From CAVQMC01 sp963713505 (GTDB lineage: Bacteria > Bacteroidota > Ignavibacteria > Ignavibacteriales > Ignavibacteriaceae), in NCBI GenBank assembly GCA_963713505.1, contig CAVQMC010000012.1, positions 1 through 64,000 of the forward strand: 64,000 bases of DNA. Reading direction: 5' to 3'. The first letter of the stretch is position 1. The number at the start of each line of letters is the position of its first letter. Positions 26,730 through 35,016 of the stretch are shown here, piece by piece. The position numbers and the translations under genes are program-made. Below the pieces are notes generated by a model. That model worked only from the letters and a program-made list of their open reading frames with translations. It made no database searches and was not told the DNA's origin.

Positions 26730-27500
26730 ATGAAACAAAATATCATTCTTTGGACAGCTGCAATTATTATAATTTTTATTACAGGTTATCTGCAAAGATT
26801 AACAAGCCCGGATTACCCAATTAGTGCAACTGTTGGGATTGGAGGTAAAAAAATTATCTACAGTTTCGATAAAGTTCATTACGGAATAAAGAATTATAAT
26901 ATTATTATTCACTCTGAAGTTCAAAATATTACAGGATCAATAGAATGGAAATCAGATTTTGATTCAGCCGGATGGAAAATTATCGAATTAAAGAATGAAG
27001 GGAACTTATTAAGTGCTTCGATACCGATAACTAATGTACCGGGCAAAATTGAATACAGAGCAAAACTAAATTATCAGAATAAAGATTATTATCTGCCATT
27101 TAACAAACCCGTAGAATTAAAAACTTATGCAAAGGTTCCGACAAGAATTTTTTTCTATTATTATTTCTTTTTATATATAGGATTAATATTAGCAGTAAGA
27201 ACAGGGCTTGATGCATTTAATGATAAACGGCCTAGAATGAAAATGTATTCAATCTTTACCACAATTGCATTTTTTGCTTACGCTTTTGCATTTAATCCAA
27301 TTAAAAATACTTATGAGGCAGGTGATATCGGTACTAAGATCTTACCGATGAACGCTATCTTTGATATAGGTCCGATTATTTTATTTGCAATTTGGGTAGC
27401 AGCTATAATTTTAATATTTAATGTAAAGAAAAACAGACCGATTGCAATTGCTTCATCGGTTATTACATTAATATTTTTTGAAATAATGAATTTTATTTAA
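26730..27500 (+). CDS. membrane protein with periplasmic domain, unknown
   Basis: The product has 256 residues. An N-terminal helix (ILWTAAIIIIFITGYLQ) leads to a periplasmic beta-type domain of about 110 residues (ISATVGIGGKKIIYSFDKVH, VPGKIEYRAKLNYQNKDYYL). Four helices follow from about residue 140 (FFYYYFFLYIGLILAVR onward). I do not recognise the family. It is separated from the upstream operon by a terminator and converges with hisN-like at 27515 with only 14 bases between stops. The frame is intact and looks like a real gene. Confidence 0.6.
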   Translation: MKQNIILWTAAIIIIFITGYLQRLTSPDYPISATVGIGGKKIIYSFDKVHYGIKNYNIIIHSEVQNITGSIEWKSDFDSAGWKIIELKNEGNLLSASIPITNVPGKIEYRAKLNYQNKDYYLPFNKPVELKTYAKVPTRIFFYYYFFLYIGLILAVRTGLDAFNDKRPRMKMYSIFTTIAFFAYAFAFNPIKNTYEAGDIGTKILPMNAIFDIGPIILFAIWVAAIILIFNVKKNRPIAIASSVITLIFFEIMNFI

Positions 27501-27514
27501 TATCATAAATTTCT

Positions 27515-28276
27515 TTAATTTAAAACTTTTATAACTTGAGGATGAAGTATTTTATTTGAAGCAATAATACTTGTTCCTTTCACAGGATCATTTCCCTGAT
27601 AATCAGTTATAATACCGCCGGCGCCTTTTATTATTGGTATCAAAGCCATTGAATCCCATGGCGACATTATAGGATCAATCATAATATCAGCAAAACCGGT
27701 TGCCAACAAATAATATCCGTAACAATCTCCCCAGTTTCTAAAAATGTTCACTTTGTGAATTAATGAATTAAATTTTTCGATATTTTGATAACTTTCTATA
27801 TTAAGATAATCCGTGCACAATAAAACTGAATCTTCAATTCTTGAGCATTCTCTCATACTTACTTTTTTGTTATTCAACAAAGCAGACTGATTGTCTCCAA
27901 TTAAAAACTCATTTAAGATCGGTTGATTTATAACTCCAAGTATTGGCTGACCATTTTTTAATAAAGCTATAAGTGTTCCGAAAATAACCGATCCGCAAAT
28001 AAAACTTTTCGTTCCGTCAATTGGATCTAAAATCCATTTATATTCTGCATTCGGATTTAGCTCACCGAATTCCTCACCCAAAATACCATGATCAGGAAAA
28101 TGCTTTATAATTTCTTCCCTCATTTTTTCTTCGGCATTTTTATCAGCAATTGTTACGGGTGAATTATCCTTTTTGGAATTCACACTAATGTCTGTTCGAA
28201 AATAGCTTTTAATTATTTTCCCGGAAATTTCAGCTAAATATTTAGAAAATTTTTTAAACTCTTCTAATTCAGTCAT
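27515..28276 (-). CDS. hisN: inositol monophosphatase-family phosphatase, probable histidinol-phosphatase HisN
   Basis: The product has 253 residues of the metal-dependent IMPase family. Metal-binding motifs are ILGEEFGEL (Glu of motif 1), WILDPIDGTKSFI (Asp pair of motif 2) and SPWDSMALIPIIKGAGG (motif 3). SPVTIADKNAEEKMREEI is the family N-terminal signature. The FICGSVIFGTLIALL segment after the DPIDGT motif is typical of the HisN subgroup, which dephosphorylates histidinol phosphate in histidine synthesis. Substrate within the family cannot be proved from sequence, and no his genes are nearby. Confidence 0.82.
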   Translation of the reverse strand: MTELEEFKKFSKYLAEISGKIIKSYFRTDISVNSKKDNSPVTIADKNAEEKMREEIIKHFPDHGILGEEFGELNPNAEYKWILDPIDGTKSFICGSVIFGTLIALLKNGQPILGVINQPILNEFLIGDNQSALLNNKKVSMRECSRIEDSVLLCTDYLNIESYQNIEKFNSLIHKVNIFRNWGDCYGYYLLATGFADIMIDPIMSPWDSMALIPIIKGAGGIITDYQGNDPVKGTSIIASNKILHPQVIKVLN

Positions 28277-28467
28277 ATTATTTGAAAATGTTAATTATAG
28301 AAAATAGCAACAATTAAAATATTCCTATTTTGGTGATTAGTCAAATTACTATTTTGTCAATTTTGAAATGATTTGTATATTTGTAATTCAATTTTCGCAT
28401 GAGTTAAAAATTGAAATTAGTGTCAGTTTTGTTCTTTTATTTTTTGACAGAATAATCATTAAAATTT

Positions 28468-28555
28468 GGAGAGATGGCAGAGTGGTTGAATGCGGCGGTC
28501 TTGAAAACCGTTGAGGGTGTATAGCCCTCCCGGGGTTCGAATCCCTGTCTCTCCG
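28468..28555 (+). tRNA. tRNA-Ser (anticodon UGA)
   Basis: This is a class II tRNA of 88 bases with a seven-base acceptor stem ggagaga / tctctcc and discriminator G at 28555. The D arm is gcagagtggttgaatgc, the anticodon loop cttgaaa has TGA at 28502-28504, and the long variable arm is gagggtgtatagccctc. The T arm is cggggttcgaatccctg. The 3' CCA is not encoded. It reads UCA serine codons. A terminator follows eleven bases later. Confidence 0.97.
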
Positions 28556-28565
28556 CTGGTAAATG

Positions 28566-28607
28566 AAAAACCTTTGAATACTGAATGTATTTGAAGGTTT
28601 TTTTATT
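28566..28607 (+). terminator. Rho-independent terminator of tRNA-Ser
   Basis: The stem aaaacctttgaata pairs with tatttgaaggttttt with one mismatch and ends in a run of seven T. Confidence 0.8.
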
Positions 28608-28654
28608 TCTAAAAATGATAGACAATAAGATTGCTAATTTATTTAGACTCTCTA

Positions 28655-28715
28655 AGAGGGTTGCTCGGCAGTACATTGACCTTTGCCGGCTAAATTGTCC
28701 CAAAGGGCTCCCTCT
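28655..28715. repeat. GC-richer hairpin downstream of tRNA-Ser
   Basis: An outer stem agaggg / ccctct encloses an inner stem cggca / tgccg and a small cccaaaggg hairpin. It stands out from the AT-rich surroundings. The hairpin at 31127-31173, on the other side of the T9SS gene, shares the outer stem and an internal cagtaca. Role unknown. Confidence 0.5.
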
Positions 28716-28781
28716 GAAAAAACTACTTGTCAATAATTCGATTAAAATGCTTAATTTTTATTAAAACTATTGCTTAAATTA

Positions 28782-28809
28782 AGGGAAACGACTTGTTCAT
28801 CGTTTCCCT
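28782..28809 (-). terminator. hairpin terminator of the FG-GAP gene
   Basis: A perfect ten-base stem (agggaaacga / tcgtttccct) with an eight-base loop lies 65 bases after the minus-strand gene stop. On that strand it is followed by taattt, a weak U tract. Confidence 0.65.
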
Positions 28810-28873
28810 GGTCGGTTTGAGTTCTTATTTAACTTATTTATAATTACTTAGCTTCTCTTCTGGTTATTTGATA

Positions 28874-30811
28874 CTATTTCAAGAGAATCATTTTTTTAAC
28901 TGCTTTAAATTTTCCTGCGGATAAAGAATAGAAATAAATTCCGCTGCTGAGATTTGATGCGTCGAAACTTACTTTATATGTTCCCGCCGGTTTTTCCTCA
29001 TTAACCAATGTTTCAACTTCATTTCCTAAAACATCATAAACCTTCAGTTGTACGAACTTCATTAATCCGCCAGCTGGTGAGGAAGGTGATGTTCCAACAG
29101 CAGGTATTGAATAATTAATAATTGTTACAGGGTTAAACGGATTCGGATAATTCTGTGAAAGTGAATATGATGTTACAAAACCATCGGTTACGGTTTGACT
29201 TTCTACTGACGTGATAACATTGCCTTCACCTTCTTCAGCTAAAAAGGACTGATTAATATTAGAAATTACAAAGGATTCAGTTCGACCTGAAGACCATTCA
29301 ACTTTAACTGAATCAATAGATTGAGCTTCACCTAATCCGAAGTGTACATCAAGGCTATTCTGTGCTAAATATCCGCTTTGCAGATTTATCTGGCGGTACT
29401 GCCAGACAGGTGAGCCATTTATCATTGCTTTCAGCCAAACTTTTGCTCCTATGCCCGATTTGTTAGATCCCGAACCTTGGCATTTAATATTTATCCAGTT
29501 GTTGCTGTTTCCATCATTTGAGTAAAGATTGTTTGCAACACCGTAATTAGCTACGAATAGATCCATATCGCCGTCATTATCATAGTCTGCCCAGGCACAA
29601 CCGCGAGATGATAAATTATCAGCAGTTATTGTATTCGCTGTTACCTGCGTAAAAGTTTTGTCCCCATTGTTAGCGTAGAGTAAATTATTATTTAAAGTTG
29701 TTATATATAAATCCAAATCTCCGTCGTTATCAATATCCGCCCAGTTGCTACAGAGAGAATGTGTTCCGTCGTTAGCTATTTCTATTAAAGTATCTTTAGT
29801 AAAAGTCCCGTCATTGTTATTTACATACAGTGAATTATTTTCTGCATTACCATTAGAAACGTATAAATCCAAATCCATATCGTTATCATAATCTACCCAG
29901 TTGGCACCGATAGAATATTCCAAATCATTTACAATATCTCCATCAACAATTCTTGTAAAAGTGCCGTCTCCGTTATTATGATATAAAAAATTGGTTTCAT
30001 CCCTGTTTGCAATAAACAAGTCTATGTTATTATCATTATCATAATCACCAAAAGCACAGGAGTATGATGTTGCAGGAACATTTACAATATCCCCCGTTGT
30101 TACTTTTGTAAAACTTTCATCCCCGTTATTCAAGTATAAGAAATTGTTTTCTGTTGCTATCTGGTTCACAACGAACATATCCAGGTAACCGTCATTATTT
30201 ATGTCTGCCCAGGCGGACCCGAACGAATAACCCTGGTCATTAACAATACTGCCAGAAGTAATTTTTGTGAAATTACCGTTCCCGTTATTAATATATAATG
30301 AATTATCCTGGCTAATAACATTTTCCTTATTTGTAATAAACAGATCAATGTTTCCGTCATTATTAAAATCTCCCCAAGACCCTTGTGAAGTGCTGCCGCC
30401 ATCAGTCACCACAATCCCTGAAGTTAGTTTTGTAAATGTGCCGTCGCCGTTATTTGAATATAAAGCATTATTTGTATTGTTGTTATTTGCGGCAAATAAG
30501 TCCATATCATTATCATTGTCGTAATCAACCCAGGCACATCCTTGTGTAAGAAAAGCATCTGTTGCAATCGCGCCGGCTGTAACTTTTGTAAATGATGGAA
30601 CATCCAGAACCTGTGCGTCCCGAACATAAGGTTCATTAATGCTTTTATTTTTCAATAGTTCAGTTTTAGGAAACAAACCGCTTCCTGTAAAATCGATTGA
30701 TGCTTTTTCTTCTTCCGTTTTTTTTATTTGATCACCTTGTGCAAAAAGCGTAAGACAAAAAGTGAGCTGAATAAATAGTGCAGTAATTAATAGTTTCATT
30801 GTTCTCCTCAA
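28874..30811 (-). CDS. secreted FG-GAP/VCBS repeat protein with ASPIC/UnbV domain and T9SS sorting domain
   Basis: The product has 645 residues. The signal peptide is at 1-25 (ends LFAQG). From about 55 to 440 run eight or so VCBS/FG-GAP repeats with Ca-binding Asp/Asn loops (WVDYDNDNDMDLFAANN, WGDFNNDGNIDLFITN), forming a beta-propeller. Then comes an ASPIC/UnbV domain (KSGIGAKVWLKAMINGSPVW, LDVHFGLGEAQSIDSVKVEW). The last 90 residues are the type IX sorting domain (SLSQNYPNPFNPVTIINYSI, VSFDASNLSSGIYFYSL, KAVKKMILLK). It is predicted to be exported by T9SS and attached to the cell surface or released. Binding partner unknown. Confidence 0.93.
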   Translation of the reverse strand: MRRTMKLLITALFIQLTFCLTLFAQGDQIKKTEEEKASIDFTGSGLFPKTELLKNKSINEPYVRDAQVLDVPSFTKVTAGAIATDAFLTQGCAWVDYDNDNDMDLFAANNNNTNNALYSNNGDGTFTKLTSGIVVTDGGSTSQGSWGDFNNDGNIDLFITNKENVISQDNSLYINNGNGNFTKITSGSIVNDQGYSFGSAWADINNDGYLDMFVVNQIATENNFLYLNNGDESFTKVTTGDIVNVPATSYSCAFGDYDNDNNIDLFIANRDETNFLYHNNGDGTFTRIVDGDIVNDLEYSIGANWVDYDNDMDLDLYVSNGNAENNSLYVNNNDGTFTKDTLIEIANDGTHSLCSNWADIDNDGDLDLYITTLNNNLLYANNGDKTFTQVTANTITADNLSSRGCAWADYDNDGDMDLFVANYGVANNLYSNDGNSNNWINIKCQGSGSNKSGIGAKVWLKAMINGSPVWQYRQINLQSGYLAQNSLDVHFGLGEAQSIDSVKVEWSSGRTESFVISNINQSFLAEEGEGNVITSVESQTVTDGFVTSYSLSQNYPNPFNPVTIINYSIPAVGTSPSSPAGGLMKFVQLKVYDVLGNEVETLVNEEKPAGTYKVSFDASNLSSGIYFYSLSAGKFKAVKKMILLK

Positions 30812-31199
30812 TAATTATTTTAATAAGATATCCGGCAATAATGTGGCATTTGTACATGCGAAAAAGAAGAACAATTCGTCTCATTGGCGATTTTGGTGGG
30901 GAATCAACCATTGTATATATTCTGGGTAGAATTTTTATATTTTACCAAAACTGAATTAAACCTTATCCAAATTAGCATATTGTTTTTGAGTTCGTGAAAT
31001 CTTGAGAGGCACTTGCGCAGGCCAGATAGTGGGCCTGTCCTGAAAGCTGGTATATCTCGTGAATCGGGGAAAATACGGTCTTGAAAGCAGCTAACGCACA
31101 ATGTTCTTCAAATACGTAGAGATGACAGAGGGGTTTAACAGTACACTTCGGGATAACCGAAGGTAATCCCTCTGTCTCTCCGCTAGTAAAAAATATAAT
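30812..31199 (+). ncRNA. possible structured non-coding RNA with tRNA-Ser-like 3' end, unidentified
   Basis: No credible protein is encoded. From about 30990 the DNA becomes less AT-rich and foldable. Hairpin caggcc / ggcctg lies at 31018-31037. A long stem from 31118 has agaga pairing with tctct (31175-31179) and gaggggtt pairing with aatccctc, enclosing cttcgg-gataa-ccgaag. Its 3' edge (aatccct, then gtctctccgct, then gtaaa) closely resembles the 3' end of the tRNA-Ser at 28468, and 'acggtcttgaaag' at 31075-31087 resembles that tRNA's anticodon arm. A terminator follows. It may be a decayed or interrupted tRNA-Ser copy or a separate RNA; I cannot name it. Confidence 0.4.
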
Positions 31200-31238
31200 C
31201 CTCATTGTGTTGCAATAATACACAATTGAGGGTTTTTT
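31200..31238 (+). terminator. Rho-independent terminator after the structured region
   Basis: The stem cctcattgtgt pairs with acacaattgagg (one bulged base) and is followed by six T. It implies a plus-strand transcript ending here although no plus-strand protein gene precedes it. Confidence 0.8.
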
Positions 31239-31239
31239 G

Positions 31240-31690
31240 TTTTTAAAGTAAAAATTATCTAGTATTCATTTACTATGATAACGCAAGAAAAATTGGAAAT
31301 AAATTAATATTTTTATTATTTATTAAAGCATTATGAATTTTTTAATTACGTCAGTTGCTTGAATTTTATCTCATTTTTTTTAATTTTAATTAATTCTTCC
31401 TCCGCTGCGTTTTCAATAAAAAACATGATTTTTGTTTTTTATAAAAATAAGCTTTTATCCAGTAGCCGCCATGCTGTTTTAATATTTTATGGATATTGCC
31501 ATATTAAAGTTTAAACTAAATTCAATTACAAATAACTTTGAACAGAATTGTAATCAGACTTAACGGTAATATTGTTACTTCTGCACCATTTTTAATTTTA
31601 AAAGCAAAATTAGGTTTGTATTTTTAATATTTTTTAATAAATTAAATAAAACTTCACTCAATCAAGAATTTTCTTTAAAATAAAAAGGAA
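31240..31690. other. AT-rich intergenic stretch, possible decayed coding remnant
   Basis: About 450 bases without a sound gene. On the minus strand at about 31360-31500, fragments read KQHGGYWIKAYFYKK and, in another frame, MFFIENAAEEELIKIKKNE, as if a small gene had been frame-shifted. I do not recognise a family. The plus-strand promoter of the lipoprotein gene at 31693 must lie at the right end. Confidence 0.35.
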
Positions 31691-31692
31691 CA

Positions 31693-32601
31693 ATGAAAAA
31701 ACTATTTATATACTTTTTACCGGTTTTGTTATTAGTATCATGTGGGCAAAATAAAACAGAAAAAGCGTACAAAGTAGAAGTAAAAACTGCAGATTTTGCT
31801 TTTATAGCACCCACAAAAATACCTTCCGGATGGATTACATTTGTTTTAAACAATTCAAATGCTAAACATGTACATGAAATAAGTATATCCAAATTGCCTG
31901 AAGGAATAGGCTACAGGGAATATATGGATAAATTTATAGGCTCTTGGGAAACAATTTTAAAAGAATTACAAGACGGCAAAATTGATGTTCCGGGAATTTC
32001 ATCCCGGGCAAATGAATTGCTTCCTGATTGGTCAGAGAATGTTCAGTATATAACCTCAAGAGGTCTTGTATCTCCAGGACACAAAGCCGAAAAAACAATT
32101 TATCTTGAACCAGGAAATTACGTTTTGGAATGCTGGGTAAAAACTTCCGATGGTTTTATTCACATTAGCAGAGGTATGACCTTGCCATTTACAGTCATGG
32201 AGGAATCAGCGAAAAGTACAGAACCAAAGACTAATGAACAAATAACTGTAAATGAAAATCAAATAATAACTGATTGGCATCCTGCTACAGGTAAACATTC
32301 ATTTGCGGTGCACCTAAAGAATGATTCCACCGGCATGCCGATTCATAACAACATCAACCTTATTAAACTTGATGACGATACAGATCTGGCTGAGGTTAAT
32401 AAGTGGCTGGACTGGTACCATGTAGGTGGGTTGCGCAGTCCTGCACCGGCAGTTTTTTTAGGCGGGTTAAGTACATATCATTCAAAAGTTGGGCAAAAAG
32501 CTGAATATTTTACAACTTACATTAAAGAACCAGGCAGGTATGCTTGGATTGTGGAAGTTCCGGATGGTCAGAAATTATGGAAAACATTCCGTATTGATTA
32601 A
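31693..32601 (+). CDS. lipoprotein with two cupredoxin-like domains
   Basis: The product has 302 residues. The lipobox is PVLLLVSCGQN (lipidated Cys at about 17). Domain one (about 25-180) looks like a cupredoxin: IPSGWITFVLNNSNAKHVHE supplies a His, and NYVLECWVKTSDGFIHISRG followed by Met gives Cys, His and Met in the order of type 1 copper ligands. Domain two (about 190-302) repeats the fold (ITDWHPATGKHSFAVHLKND, GRYAWIVEVPDGQKLW) but lacks the Cys-His-Met loop. It may carry electrons or bind copper at the periplasmic face; this is inference from ligand pattern. It has no operon partners. Confidence 0.62.
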   Translation: MKKLFIYFLPVLLLVSCGQNKTEKAYKVEVKTADFAFIAPTKIPSGWITFVLNNSNAKHVHEISISKLPEGIGYREYMDKFIGSWETILKELQDGKIDVPGISSRANELLPDWSENVQYITSRGLVSPGHKAEKTIYLEPGNYVLECWVKTSDGFIHISRGMTLPFTVMEESAKSTEPKTNEQITVNENQIITDWHPATGKHSFAVHLKNDSTGMPIHNNINLIKLDDDTDLAEVNKWLDWYHVGGLRSPAPAVFLGGLSTYHSKVGQKAEYFTTYIKEPGRYAWIVEVPDGQKLWKTFRID

Positions 32602-32687
32602 AGCTATAGTTTAAAAGTTAATTAGAAAAGAGCTGAATTAATAGCAGGTTGATTAACTGTTTAAACTATGAATTTACTGCCTTTTGA

Positions 32688-33427
32688 TTAATCGTCAATC
32701 GGTTCAACACCAAGTTTTTTAAGTTTTTCAATTCTGTCTTTCATAGCTTTAAGCTTTTCTGGTGAGTGTCCCTGCCAATCTTTTATTTCTCCTTTAATCC
32801 GTAAAGGATCACTCGAGCGGAAAGATTTTGTGGGGTTTCCACGAAATTTTTTATTCGTCAAATTGGGATCTTCTTCTATCGGCCCGGTTGTTTCCACGAT
32901 ATAAATTCTACCGCGGCCTTCACCTAATGCTAACTCTGCTCCCCACATTGCTGCGTCCAAAGTACGGGTAAAATAAACGAAGGTTGTTTTTCTAACTTTA
33001 TTACCAAAATTGGGAGTTTGGCCCGGTTTTATCAGATCTCCTGGTTTTAGGTCAACCCGTCGTTCCATGATAAAGATTCCACTCAGTAACTTCTCGTACA
33101 ACCTTCAAAGGTTCTTTAGAACATAATAGCATGGCTGGATGATCAGGATAATTTTTGATCTGTCAGGTTTGAAACATCTTCAATATTACCTATTGGTTCG
33201 ACTAAATAAACTCTACCCTGTTCTTCACCATCCGCAATTTCTGACGCCCAAATAGCTGCATCCAGATTATCGGTTAAGTAAACGTATTCTTTAATCTTAC
33301 TATTCTTACCGGTGTGAAGATGATGACTGGGATTTATTAATTCTCCTGGTTTTAAATCAGAACGAATTCCATGGAAGTACTGTTTCTTTTGTTTGTTTTT
33401 GTTAATGCTTGAGATGCCTTTGTTCAT
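32688..33427 (-). pseudogene. arr: tandem two-domain rifampin ADP-ribosyltransferase (Arr-like), two frameshifts
   Basis: Arr transfers ADP-ribose from NAD to rifampin and is normally about 140 residues. Two Arr domains lie head to tail. Domain one has YFHGIRSDLKPGELINP, VYLTDNLDAAIWASEIADGE and GRVYLVEPIGNIED. After a one-base A-run shift near 33158 it continues YPDHPAMLLCSKEPLKVVRE and VTEW. Domain two follows at once: NLYHGT, a one-base shift near 33061, then RVDLKPGDLIKPGQTPN, DAAMWGAELALGEGRGRIYI and the usual C-terminus. Removing two bases gives one 246-codon frame across both domains. Separate genes are possible, but no stop or start lies between the domains in the corrected frame. Confidence 0.8.
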
Positions 33428-33586
33428 GATTATATTTTCCTCAACTGCGGAAAAGAATTAACAATCAGTTATTTAAATTATAAAACAGTTTAAATTATCA
33501 TGTTCATCTCAAATTTAAACAAATTCAGCTTTTACTTAATAAATTTGGTACTATAAATTTTAAATAATATTCAGCGCTGATTAAAT

Positions 33587-34420
33587 TTAAAATTTATATA
33601 TGAATCCAATACCATTTGATGTCAGATAAAAACTATAATTAGTTTTTTGAGAAGAAAGCCCCATTGCGGAACGGAACCCTCTGCCGACAGCTGAGCCGAT
33701 AGCATACCCAATAAATGCTCCTGCAACTGCATCAGAAAACCAATGGATATTTGTTGATACACCCAAACCGATTAAAGATGCAAATGCGAGTGAGCCATAC
33801 TTAATCGCTGTATTATCAGGGTAAAGTTGAATTAAAGCTTCCGCCATAGCAAAAGCGGTTGCCGTATGACTGCTGGGCCATCCTTCATAAACGCCGCCGC
33901 GCAGAAATCCGAATCTGAAGTCTTTGCTGTAATCATTTGCAATTCCTTTTTTATCGGGAGGTACACGGCCGGTGAAAGCTTTCAAGAAAGAGGAAGCAAC
34001 TGCTCCAAGAATTGCAGCTTGTCCGATAGCGAGACCTGTAATTTGAATATTTCTGTTTTCCTTAAAATGTCCAAATAAATAAAGTCCAAGCGGAACTGCC
34101 ACTGCAGCAATCGGCTGTGTTTCTACTGAAATAAAACCAGTATTTGAAATCCACTTATGCTCTTCGGCATTTTTATGCCATCTCCAGTCAAAACCGCTTT
34201 TTACAATACCATAAGTAGCTGCAGCAGCTATAATGTAATTTAACCCATAATTGTATGTTATTGAACCGAGAGCATTACCGGCCATCCCGTGAAAAACATA
34301 AGTGATGGGAACTGAAGAGGAATCTTTACTGTTTATAGATGCATAACTTACTTTGGGAATTAAGAAAAACATAAAAATAAATATTATGTTTATTCCAATT
34401 GAAAATACTTTACTTCTCAT
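33587..34420 (-). CDS. PAP2-superfamily membrane phosphatase
   Basis: The product has 277 residues with a signal-like N-terminus (to about 28). The phosphatase signature is spread in the usual three motifs: FTGRVPPDKKG, EGWPSSHTATAFAMAEAL with the SxHxT core, and GVSTNIHWFSDAVAGAFIGY with the catalytic His. The conserved Arg before His in motif 3 is Asn here (STNIHW), which differs from most members. PAP2 enzymes remove phosphate from lipid or polyprenyl phosphates at the outer face of the inner membrane. Substrate is unknown. Confidence 0.8.
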   Translation of the reverse strand: MRSKVFSIGINIIFIFMFFLIPKVSYASINSKDSSSVPITYVFHGMAGNALGSITYNYGLNYIIAAAATYGIVKSGFDWRWHKNAEEHKWISNTGFISVETQPIAAVAVPLGLYLFGHFKENRNIQITGLAIGQAAILGAVASSFLKAFTGRVPPDKKGIANDYSKDFRFGFLRGGVYEGWPSSHTATAFAMAEALIQLYPDNTAIKYGSLAFASLIGLGVSTNIHWFSDAVAGAFIGYAIGSAVGRGFRSAMGLSSQKTNYSFYLTSNGIGFIYKF

Positions 34421-34583
34421 TTTATAGGCTCTTTCTATATAAACACAATGTATGTATCTTTAGTAAAGATTATTAATATCCACACAGCCTCACATTTTTA
34501 AGAAAGAGCAAATATCTAAATACTTTTGCAACTTTTAATTGATATAAATAACAACAGAAATTATCCAACTTTTGTTGATTGAA

Positions 34584-34823
34584 TTATTCTTCTTCAGGTA
34601 ATTCTTCAAACTCTTTTTTCTTATTTTCAAACCATTCTTTCATTGCCGAGGGCGATTGCATTAGTTCCTGCATTTTGGACATTGCACTAATGTGTTCTTT
34701 ATCTCCTTTTTGATACATTTCCATTCCATGTTTTTTACTTAATTCTGCAATCTCCTCGAAAGTTTCTGCACGAAAAATTTTATCGCAAGCACCGCCTAAT
34801 TGTCTGCAATTCATGGCCTTCAT
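34584..34823 (-). CDS. DUF1059-like small protein
   Basis: The product has 79 residues. MKAMNCRQLGGACDKIFRAE and TFEEIAELSKKHGMEMYQKG match the short DUF1059 family (Cys-x-x-LGG-x-Cys-D...F.A.T..E), whose function is unknown. The paired Cys residues might bind a metal. The C-terminal half (MSKMQELMQSPSAMKEWFEN) is helical. It stands alone, transcribed on the minus strand, with an AT-rich gap either side. Confidence 0.7.
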   Translation of the reverse strand: MKAMNCRQLGGACDKIFRAETFEEIAELSKKHGMEMYQKGDKEHISAMSKMQELMQSPSAMKEWFENKKKEFEELPEEE

Positions 34824-35016
34824 TAGGACTCCTTTGTTTTATGGTATGATATTTATCCTAAAATAATATAATTCATTCGATATTTTTTAGCAATCATTAA
34901 TTCGGAATTATAACTTATTATAAAATAGCTGCAATAAAAAAATGAGAGATGATTTTTCGGGGGTGAACATTCAATTTATTTGTTTTTCCCATTTATAAAA
35001 ATAATATTTATTCAAA

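Noticed and set aside
28437..28733. Minus-strand reading frame of 98 codons overlapping tRNA-Ser
   Set aside because: It crosses the tRNA gene, its terminator and a hairpin, and has no domain; it is a by-product of structured DNA.
28556..31190. Integrated mobile element bounded by att sites at tRNA-Ser
   Set aside because: The shared 3'-tRNA word is suggestive, but the segment has no integrase, recombinase or phage gene and only one cargo-like gene.
30990..31199. RNase P, tmRNA or SRP RNA
   Set aside because: None of the conserved landmark sequences of these RNAs could be found by eye.
30904..31223. Two overlapping minus-strand frames of 65 and 83 codons
   Set aside because: They overlap a strong plus-strand hairpin and terminator, lack ribosome sites and show no family resemblance.
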